Assembly (NCBI GenBank): GCA_947505995.1 | Contig: CANNNB010000136.1 | Location: forward strand, 1 to 6,652 | From: Comamonadaceae bacterium | GTDB lineage: Bacteria > Pseudomonadota > Gammaproteobacteria > Burkholderiales > Burkholderiaceae | Reading direction: 5' to 3' | Length of the DNA stretch: 6,652 bases | Part shown: positions 1 through 5,013 of the stretch, piece by piece | How the letters are laid out: the number at the start of each line of letters is the position of its first letter | Numbering within the stretch: position 1 is the first letter of the stretch | The notes under the pieces: model-generated | The model's input: only the letters and a program-made list of their open reading frames with translations | Told to the model about the DNA's origin: nothing | Database searches by the model: none | Translations under genes and position numbers: made by a program

Positions 1-172
1 CAGTTCGCGCGCACGACCTGGTGTGGTGAACGGCTTGGGAATATGGTGGCGCAAGATGGGTTTGAATGGCACCAACGTCAATGAGGTGACCAGCCAATTG
101 CTAACCGATTTAGGCCGAGCGCCTGTGTTTTACGATTGCCAAGTTGAAGTGGCATTGCTCAAGAAAGTTTGA
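1..172 (+). CDS. 3' end of an unrecognised protein gene (partial)
   Basis: The frame starting at base 2 is open from the window edge to the TGA at 170-172, giving 56 residues that end in VFYDCQVEVALLKKV. The other two + frames contain stops here, so this is the coding frame. The segment has a plausible soluble-protein composition (GIWWRKMGLNG near its middle) and shows no membrane segment or signal. The stop lies 4 bases before the ATG of the PHA system protein, so the two are probably co-transcribed. I do not recognise the family from this C-terminal piece and assign no function. The 5' part lies outside the window. Confidence 0.6.
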   Translation, partial: SSRARPGVVNGLGIWWRKMGLNGTNVNEVTSQLLTDLGRAPVFYDCQVEVALLKKV

Positions 173-176
173 AGGT

Positions 177-482
177 ATGTCAGAAATTTTGATTCAACGT
201 TCGCATACATTGGGTCTCGAAAAAGCCCGTGCTATTGCTGCACAGTGGCAAAAAGAGTCCGAGTCAGATTGGGGCATGGACTGCACGTATGTGGCCAATG
301 AAACCAACGAGCAAGGCGAAATCCAAGACCGCTTGAATTTCGAGCGGGCAGGCGCTTCTGGGTATTTGGAAGTGACTGCTTCGAAACTCACCATGAAATT
401 AGAACTGGGTTTTTTGATGGCGTCCTTCAAAGACAAAATCGAAGAAAAAATTACCAGCAACTTGGACAAGTTGCTAGCCTGA
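177..482 (+). CDS. Polyhydroxyalkanoic acid system family protein (PHA_gran_rgn type)
   Basis: A 101-residue soluble protein matching the remembered pattern of the small polyhydroxyalkanoic acid system family. It has an N-terminal I-x-R-S-H-T-L-G-L-E-K-A-R-A block (residues 6-19), a central LNFERAGASGYLEV segment (53-66) and a C-terminal K-I-x-x-N-L-D-K-L-L-A end (about 91-101). Family members are usually about 90-100 residues and are found near PHA synthesis or granule genes; their biochemical role is not settled. The ATG at 177 is chosen over an in-frame TTG at 144 because family proteins begin M-S-E-I/H-x-I-x-R-S-H and because the TTG lies inside the upstream gene. GAAGG is very close to the ATG and AAGAAAG lies about 9 bases upstream, so the ribosome site is not ideal. 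The preceding gene ends 4 bases before, suggesting an operon. Palindromic element copy 1 begins 2 bases after the TGA. No phaC, phaA, phaB or phasin gene is visible here. Confidence 0.82.
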   Translation: MSEILIQRSHTLGLEKARAIAAQWQKESESDWGMDCTYVANETNEQGEIQDRLNFERAGASGYLEVTASKLTMKLELGFLMASFKDKIEEKITSNLDKLLA

Positions 483-484
483 AA

Positions 485-633
485 TAATTGGGGTCAGATC
501 AACATTAATTTCCAATCAGTGAGGGCTGAAGCCAAGGGGGGCTGAACGATTTCTGGTACGCCAGTATGAGGAAGCCCCCCTTGGCTTCAGCCCTCACTGA
601 TTGACAAAATTAATGTTGATCTGACCCCAATTA
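485..633. repeat. 149-bp palindromic (REP/MITE-like) element, copy 1
   Basis: The element begins TAATTGGGGTCAGATC and ends with the inverted form GATCTGACCCCAATTA. Its outer arms (485-511 and 607-633) are perfectly complementary, and in this copy pairing extends 3 bp further into the flanks (482-484 with 634-636). Its inner arms (513-543 and 573-603) are also perfectly complementary. A small asymmetric internal loop separates them (512 against 604-606). The tip (544-572) carries a further CTGG-TACG-CCAG mini-hairpin at 553-564. The whole can fold into one hairpin of roughly 58 bp of stem within the element. It lies between the convergent PHA-protein and slt genes. There is no coding capacity. 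GGGGTCAG-type ends recall repeats associated with Y1/REP-associated transposases; that assignment is from memory and no transposase is visible. A role as a bidirectional terminator is inferred. Confidence 0.9.
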
Positions 634-674
634 TTTGAAATCTTCCGCCCACCCTAAGCTCCAAACTTGCTCGT

Positions 675-2666
675 TCACGGCAAGTCAGTGTTTTCAGCAG
701 GAGCTTGTGCGTTGCGAGGACCCACAGTGCCTAGGCGTGCCTTGAGGGATTGCGGTTGGCCAGTGATGATGGCTGCGTAATTTGTCGTGTTGGACAAAAC
801 CTTTTTCACATAGTCGCGAGTTTCGTTGAAAGGGATGTTTTCGGCCCAGATAGCGGCTTCAAGCACAGGGCCTTTGCGCCAATTGCGTGACCTGCTTGGG
901 CCAGCGTTGTAGGCGGCTGCGGCCAATGGCATTGAGCCATCGAAATCATCTAGCACCAGCTTTAGATAGCCTGTGCCAATGGCCACATTGATTTCATGAT
1001 CATTGATTTGGTTGGCTTGGAAGTTCGTCATGCCAATCTTCTTGGCAGTCCATTTGGCAGTGGCTGGCATGACTTGCATCAAGCCAGAGGCGCCCACCAC
1101 CGATTTGGCGTCCATGATGAAGCGACTTTCTTGTCGGATCAGGCCGTATACATAGGCAGGGTCGAGTTGAATTTCTTTGGTTCTGCGCAAGACAGTGTCT
1201 TTGAGCGGCATGGGAAAGCGTTGGTCAAAATCAATTTGTGTTTTGGTGCGATCGCTGGTGTTGATGCACCGATCCCACACTTGTTTGCTGCAAGCTAAAT
1301 CTGCGGCAGCCAAAAGCTCTCGCTCGCTCATGCCGCCTTGGGTGTGCAAGTTGGTGCTGTAGTTCCACTCCCGATTGCCTTCAGATCGGAGGCCTAAACT
1401 CAATGCGGTTAAGGCGCGTTGCAGTCCTGCGTTCTGGGCCGCCACTGATTTTTCTTGCGGTGTAAGAGGCTCTGGTTTGGCTGGCGCTGTAATGGCGTGG
1501 CCTAGCTCTTCCATAGCGAGCTGTTCGTAAAAGCCCTTCACGCTTGCAATGCTTTGGAGGGAGGCGACGGCTTCTAAGCGCATGGGTTCTAAGGCGGTGG
1601 GGTTTGCGGCCAATTGACCGCGTGCTTTCCAATAAACCCATGCAGGATCTTGTTTGACGCCGTCCATGGCGTCAATGGCAGATATCACGGCTTTCCAATC
1701 GCCACTTCTAAGGGCCGCGCGGGTTTTCCAAATCAGCAGGTCGTCATTCAAATCTTGGTTGCGAGTGACTTTATTGAAATAGCTGTGCGCGTTGTCTTGT
1801 AGTTTTTGCGCAGCTTGTTTCCCAATCACGGCCCAAACCCAGTTGTGCTCTTCTTTGGTGAGCATGAGGCCCCATTTTTTTTCAATCAATTGAGCCGCTT
1901 TGTCGGGGTCGGTGTTGGCCACCCGAATGAGGGCCAAGACAGACAGTTCTTTGCGTTTTTTGGTAATGGCCAAAATGCGTTTGTCTAAATATTTTTGCGG
2001 GTCTGCTTGGATCAAGACAGCTTGTTTGCCCAGCTCGACCGATTCAATGTTGAGTGCCAATTGGGCTGCCCGCGGGCGATTGTTGTCCATGGCCAAGCGA
2101 GCTTTGCGCCACAAATCTAGCGATTCAATTTTCTTGAGTTCGTGAAGTTTCTCAGCGGTGTTCGTGCAACCGTCTTCTGTATCCCTAAAGCTGTACCAAA
2201 GCCGTTTCAATTCTGTTGCTGTTTCAGGTTTTGAAATAAGTGCGTCGGTAGACAAGGCATAGCAACGAACTTCCTTGTCGTCATTCATGCGAAAGCGAGG
2301 GTATTCTTTTGCAAAGTTGGCCCAATCTCTTTGTCTGCCCAATTGCAGCAACCAGTCGTTTCGCAAGCGGTCTTCGGCATAGGTGCCAGCGTATTGCGTT
2401 AAAAACTGCTGAATTTCTAAGTCACTTGCCTGGTCTAACCTCACGCGAAGTTCCCAATAGGCAGCCCAAGGCTCTAGAGCGTGGCCTTTGGCCTTGGGTA
2501 AAAGGCGTGAAAGCTGGGCTTTGTCGTTCTTTTTAAAGGCCTGGTTCATCTCCAAAATGAGCTCATCTGCCTTGTTTGGGGCATTTGTTTGGCCCAAGGC
2601 AGGACTCAATAACGAGAAAATGAGGACGGATGCCCCAAGCGATGTCAAAATCTGTGTCAATTGCAT
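675..2666 (-). CDS. slt: Soluble lytic murein transglycosylase (Slt70 family)
   Basis: A 663-residue periplasmic enzyme expected to cleave the MurNAc-GlcNAc bond of peptidoglycan, forming 1,6-anhydro-MurNAc ends. Residues 1 to about 25 form a Sec signal peptide ending around SPALGQ. Residues of about 30-470 are a helix-rich superhelical region as in E. coli Slt70 (about 645 residues). The C-terminal catalytic SLT domain spans about 490-640. Its signatures are RQESRF with putative catalytic Glu513, GLMQVMPATA (528-537), AAYNAGP (584-590), ENIPF (609-613) and ETRDYV (615-620). C135 and C167 could form a disulfide, as recalled for Slt70, which is an inference. The start is chosen because it gives the signal peptide. 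No Shine-Dalgarno sequence is visible upstream. The gene is divergent from the cyclo-ligase gene with 9 bp between start codons, and convergent with the PHA-protein gene, with element copy 1 between them. It appears intact. Confidence 0.95.
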   Translation of the reverse strand: MQLTQILTSLGASVLIFSLLSPALGQTNAPNKADELILEMNQAFKKNDKAQLSRLLPKAKGHALEPWAAYWELRVRLDQASDLEIQQFLTQYAGTYAEDRLRNDWLLQLGRQRDWANFAKEYPRFRMNDDKEVRCYALSTDALISKPETATELKRLWYSFRDTEDGCTNTAEKLHELKKIESLDLWRKARLAMDNNRPRAAQLALNIESVELGKQAVLIQADPQKYLDKRILAITKKRKELSVLALIRVANTDPDKAAQLIEKKWGLMLTKEEHNWVWAVIGKQAAQKLQDNAHSYFNKVTRNQDLNDDLLIWKTRAALRSGDWKAVISAIDAMDGVKQDPAWVYWKARGQLAANPTALEPMRLEAVASLQSIASVKGFYEQLAMEELGHAITAPAKPEPLTPQEKSVAAQNAGLQRALTALSLGLRSEGNREWNYSTNLHTQGGMSERELLAAADLACSKQVWDRCINTSDRTKTQIDFDQRFPMPLKDTVLRRTKEIQLDPAYVYGLIRQESRFIMDAKSVVGASGLMQVMPATAKWTAKKIGMTNFQANQINDHEINVAIGTGYLKLVLDDFDGSMPLAAAAYNAGPSRSRNWRKGPVLEAAIWAENIPFNETRDYVKKVLSNTTNYAAIITGQPQSLKARLGTVGPRNAQAPAENTDLP

Positions 2667-2675
2667 AGGTCGATT

Positions 2676-3263
2676 ATGGACAAATCAGAAGCCAAAAAAC
2701 AAATTCGCCAAGACTTGTTGAAAGCACGCCTCAATATGACGGATCGTCATGAGCGGGTGGAAGCCCTTCAACGTGTGATGCGCATTTGGTTGTTTGGCCG
2801 TCCCGAGTTGGTGATTGGCGCTTATTGGCCCATCAAAGGCGAGTTCGATCCCCTGCCTGCGCTTCACCGCTGGAAAGAGGATGGCGAGTTAACAGGCGAG
2901 GCACAGTTGCGCCGCATTGGTCTGCCGGTAGTCGACAAGGCGCACAAAACGCTTACTTTTCATGCGTGGTACCCCGGTTGCCCCATGGAGGAAGATGCAT
3001 ATGGCATTCCAAAGCCCAAAGACACCGAGGTCATTGTGCCTACTTTGTTGTTTGTGCCTTGCGTGGGTTACAGCGCGGGGGGCTTCCGATTGGGTTATGG
3101 GGGCGGTTTTTACGATCGCACTTTGGCGTCGCTTAAGCCTAAACCTTTTACGGTGGGCTTGGGCTTTACGCAAGGCTATGTCGATGACTTTGAGCCCGAG
3201 CCGCACGATGTGCCGCTAGATGCTATCTTGAACGACAACGGTGTGGTTTGGCCTGTGGGCTAA
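2676..3263 (+). CDS. ygfA: 5-formyltetrahydrofolate cyclo-ligase (methenyl-THF synthetase)
   Basis: A 195-residue cytoplasmic enzyme converting 5-formyl-THF to 5,10-methenyl-THF with ATP, returning the storage folate to one-carbon metabolism. Family landmarks in order are K-K-x-I-R (7-11), YWPIKGEFDP (50-59), LPVV (83-86), YGIPKP (109-114), VPCVGYS (127-133) and the glycine-rich nucleotide/folate signature GGFRLGYGGGFYDR (135-148). The length is normal for the family. The ATG at 2676 is preferred over an in-frame TTG at 2661, which would lie inside slt. AGGT at 2667-2670, 5 bases before the ATG, is a plausible short ribosome site. The gene is divergent from slt, so its promoter must lie in the slt signal-peptide coding region. 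The tetR gene follows on the same strand 78 bases later. In many bacteria this gene is linked to 6S RNA; there is no room for 6S RNA in the 9-bp gap upstream here. Confidence 0.93.
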   Translation: MDKSEAKKQIRQDLLKARLNMTDRHERVEALQRVMRIWLFGRPELVIGAYWPIKGEFDPLPALHRWKEDGELTGEAQLRRIGLPVVDKAHKTLTFHAWYPGCPMEEDAYGIPKPKDTEVIVPTLLFVPCVGYSAGGFRLGYGGGFYDRTLASLKPKPFTVGLGFTQGYVDDFEPEPHDVPLDAILNDNGVVWPVG

Positions 3264-3289
3264 GAAGTTGAGCAGAAAAGTCATTTTGT

Positions 3290-3317
3290 TTGAAGCAGTT
3301 TAGTGCTCAGCTAGAAA
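3290..3317 (+). promoter_or_regulatory. Weak candidate promoter for the TetR-family gene
   Basis: The 78-base gap 3264-3341 between the cyclo-ligase and tetR genes is AT-rich. It holds TTGAAG (3290-3295) and TAGAAA (3312-3317) separated by 16 bases, a weak sigma70-like pair. No clear Shine-Dalgarno sequence precedes the ATG at 3342 and no convincing intrinsic terminator follows the cyclo-ligase stop. Read-through from the upstream gene is equally possible. Confidence 0.2.
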
Positions 3318-3341
3318 AAATAAATCAGTCTATCAATCGAT

Positions 3342-3971
3342 ATGGCAAGACCTAAATCCGCCACCCACGACATCAAGCGCGATGCCATTTTGGACATTGC
3401 TGCGCAGTGCTTTGCCGATCGCAGTTACCCTGCAGCCAGCATGAATGAAATTGCCTTGGCATGTGGCACTTCGAAGGCGCGGCTTTACCATTACTACGGC
3501 AGTAAAGAGGCTATTTTGTTTGACCTCATGGACCGCTACACGCAGCGTTTGTTGTCCTTGATTGCTTTGACGGAAGCCACAGCGCAGCGCCGCAATTTGG
3601 ATGATCGTGCTGCTTTGCATGAGCTCATTCGCGTTTTTTTGCAGGAGTACGAAAGCTCGGCCACGCGGCATGTGGCTTTGTTGAACGACACGCAGTTCTT
3701 GAGTGATGCGCCGGATGAACATTTAGGTTCGCCGACCATTTCACCACGAGAACTTATTTTGAACCGACAACGCGATGTGGTTGCCGCTGTGACGCGCGCT
3801 TTGCGCCGAGCTTATCCTGCTAGATTAAATGCTTCCAATCAAACCGCAGTCACTATGATGTTGTTCGGTATGATCAACTGGACTTTCACGTGGCTTCGCC
3901 CCGGCGGCCCCATCTCGTATGTAGCCTTCGCAGACGAAGTCATTGCCCTCCTAGAAAAGGGTTTGAATTAA
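3342..3971 (+). CDS. TetR/AcrR-family transcriptional regulator
   Basis: A 209-residue one-component regulator. The N-terminal DNA-binding domain covers about residues 12-58. Its helix-turn-helix includes S-M-N-E-I-A-L-A-C-G-T-S-K (33-45) followed by the recognition-helix pattern A-R-L-Y-H-Y-Y-G-S-K-E-A-I (46-58). The C-terminal half (about 80-209) is an all-helical ligand and dimer domain, including FGMINWTFTWLRPGG (165-179). This C-terminal layout and the MARPK start resemble the PaaR/KstR2-like branch that controls phenylacetate, fatty-acid or other acyl-CoA catabolism; this is only a resemblance from memory. No catabolic gene lies beside it, so its target is unknown and may be distant or itself. 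The gene ends TTG AAT TAA, with the stop 2 bases before palindromic element copy 2. It is convergent with the lipoprotein gene. Confidence 0.9.
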   Translation: MARPKSATHDIKRDAILDIAAQCFADRSYPAASMNEIALACGTSKARLYHYYGSKEAILFDLMDRYTQRLLSLIALTEATAQRRNLDDRAALHELIRVFLQEYESSATRHVALLNDTQFLSDAPDEHLGSPTISPRELILNRQRDVVAAVTRALRRAYPARLNASNQTAVTMMLFGMINWTFTWLRPGGPISYVAFADEVIALLEKGLN

Positions 3972-3973
3972 TT

Positions 3974-4122
3974 TAATTGGGGTCAGATCAACATTAATTT
4001 CTAATCAGTGAGGGCTGAAGCCAAGGGGGGCTGAACGATTTCTGGTACTCCAGTATGAGGAAGCCCCCCTTGGCTTCAGCCCTCACTGATTGACCAAATT
4101 AATGTTGATCTGACCCCAATTA
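3974..4122. repeat. 149-bp palindromic (REP/MITE-like) element, copy 2
   Basis: The same length and orientation as the copy at 485-633, offset 3489 bases, with only three differences: C513 to T4002, G560 to T4049 and A606 to C4095. Outer arms are 3974-4000 and 4096-4122. Pairing extends 4 bp further into the flanks (AATT at 3970-3973 and 4123-4126). Inner arms are 4003-4032 and 4062-4091. The tip mini-hairpin CTGG-TACT-CCAG lies at 4042-4053. It lies between the convergent tetR and lipoprotein genes. Its right edge supplies the TAA stop of the lipoprotein gene on the - strand (4122-4120), and the tetR stop lies 2 bases from its left edge. There is no coding content. A bidirectional terminator or mRNA 3'-end stabiliser role is inferred from the hairpin and the position. 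Confidence 0.9.
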
Positions 4123-5013
4123 AATTTTCATGAGTTCGCGAACATCGGTTTCATAGTCTTTGAGTTTGCGCTGCGCTTTCAAGCGTTGCGAGGGGGACAT
4201 GATGTTGTGCAGTTGTGCTAAATTTTCACAAGCTTGTTGCTCTAGCACAAGCTGTTTAGACATGTCACCTGCGTTTTTCGGACGCACCGACTGCATGATC
4301 AATGACTGCAGCGCTTTTTCTACTTGCGGCAAAGGCATGGCAGGTTTGGTGATCTCGGAAGACATGGCCTGCAGCGCAGCCAACTGTTCTTGTTGACGCT
4401 TGAGCCGCTGCTGATAACCCCACTCTGGTGTCCATGCCGACTGCAAAAATTGCTGTTTCAGAAGTTGTCTTTGCTCTGTGTTCATGTCACCATAAAAAGA
4501 ATTGAAGCGCTCAGCCGCAATATCAACTCGCTTCTTCACGCGTGTCTCTGGATTGCCTTGAAGCCATTGTTTTTTCCAATCCTCATTGCGCGAAGCCCAC
4601 TCTTTTTCTAAATGCTTGAGTTGCTTGGCGCTCAACTGAGACACCACGGGCGCAGCCAAGCGACTGCTTTCTTGGACAAGCGATTCAATGCGAACTTGGG
4701 CACCTTCCCATATTTTGCAAGCCTGCTCAGCGGTGATATTTTGAGGCGCCAGTGTTTGGGCTTGTACAAGCAACTCGGCAATGCCGGGCAGCTCTTCCTT
4801 GCGATGCCATGACTGAAGCTTTTGCAGCGCCACCTTGGCTTGGGGGCCTTGGGCATCGCTGAAGTCAATGTAGCTGTCTAGCCACCAAGAAGCGATTTCA
4901 GGCATCTTGTTGTAGCCCAACCGGACGGTGCTGCAGCCCGTCAAAATGATGCTCATTGACACAGCGACCAAAGAAGCCGTGATAATTCGGAACCAAAAGG
5001 ATAATTTCGCCAT
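4120..5013 (-). CDS. DUF6279-type lipoprotein of unknown function
   Basis: A 297-residue predicted lipoprotein. An N-terminal hydrophobic signal (about 8-24) ends in the lipobox L-T-G-C with lipidated Cys27. Ser follows the Cys, so the outer membrane is the expected location. The mature part begins STVRLGYNKMPEIASWWLD, followed by YIDFSDAQGPQAK and WHRKEELPG. This start matches what I recall of the DUF6279 lipoprotein family common in Beta- and Gammaproteobacteria. The rest is charged, Gln-rich and helical, with repeated KQQFLQ/RLKRQQEQL segments (about 185-220) and possible coiled-coil character, and contains no enzyme motif. Function is unknown. The ATG (5013-5011) overlaps the glmU ATG (5012-5014) on the opposite strand. 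No good Shine-Dalgarno sequence is visible. The last codons are ATG AAA ATT TAA, and the TAA is the edge of palindromic element copy 2. Beside glmU an envelope role is plausible but unproven. Confidence 0.85.
   Translation of the reverse strand: MAKLSFWFRIITASLVAVSMSIILTGCSTVRLGYNKMPEIASWWLDSYIDFSDAQGPQAKVALQKLQSWHRKEELPGIAELLVQAQTLAPQNITAEQACKIWEGAQVRIESLVQESSRLAAPVVSQLSAKQLKHLEKEWASRNEDWKKQWLQGNPETRVKKRVDIAAERFNSFYGDMNTEQRQLLKQQFLQSAWTPEWGYQQRLKRQQEQLAALQAMSSEITKPAMPLPQVEKALQSLIMQSVRPKNAGDMSKQLVLEQQACENLAQLHNIMSPSQRLKAQRKLKDYETDVRELMKI
4956..4986 (+). promoter_or_regulatory. Candidate sigma70 promoter for glmU
   Basis: A perfect TTGACA -35 hexamer lies at 4956-4961. A GATAAT -10 hexamer (5 of 6 to consensus) lies at 4981-4986 after a long 19-base spacer; TGATAA one base earlier would give 18. 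Transcription would start near 4993, leaving a leader of about 20 bases before the glmU ATG. The site lies inside the signal-peptide coding region of the divergent lipoprotein gene, as expected when the two start codons overlap. Confidence 0.45.
4995..5001 (+). promoter_or_regulatory. Ribosome binding site supporting the glmU start
   Basis: AAAAGGA lies 10 bases before the ATG at 5012. It supports 5012 over the earlier in-frame candidate at 4928, which would place a residue stretch unlike GlmU at the N terminus and lies upstream of the candidate promoter. Confidence 0.5.

Noticed and set aside
1..172. Assigning the first partial gene to a methyltransferase or other named family
   Set aside because: The 56-residue C-terminal fragment contains no diagnostic motif, so any name would be a guess.
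144..176. Upstream TTG start for the PHA system protein
   Set aside because: It would add 11 residues unlike the family and overlap the preceding gene; the ATG at 177 fits the family N terminus.
665..685. Hairpin ACTTGC-N9-GCAAGT at the 3' end of slt as an intrinsic terminator
   Set aside because: The stem is only 6 bp with a large loop, overlaps the slt stop codon and is followed by only three T on the - strand.
1381..1641. An 86-codon - strand open frame in another frame inside slt
   Set aside because: It is Arg-rich with no family resemblance and sits fully inside slt in an alternative frame.
3268..3310. Inverted pair TTGAGCA (3268-3274) and TGCTCAG (3304-3310) as a TetR operator
   Set aside because: The half-sites are imperfect complements and 29 bases apart, too far for a usual TetR operator; chance cannot be excluded.
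485..4122. The two repeats as part of a CRISPR or retron-like array
   Set aside because: There are only two copies 3.5 kb apart with ordinary genes between, no regular spacers, and no reverse transcriptase or cas-like gene in the window.
4928..5011. Earlier in-frame start for glmU
   Set aside because: The extra 28 residues do not resemble GlmU, the region encodes the lipoprotein signal peptide on the other strand, and a promoter and ribosome site support 5012.
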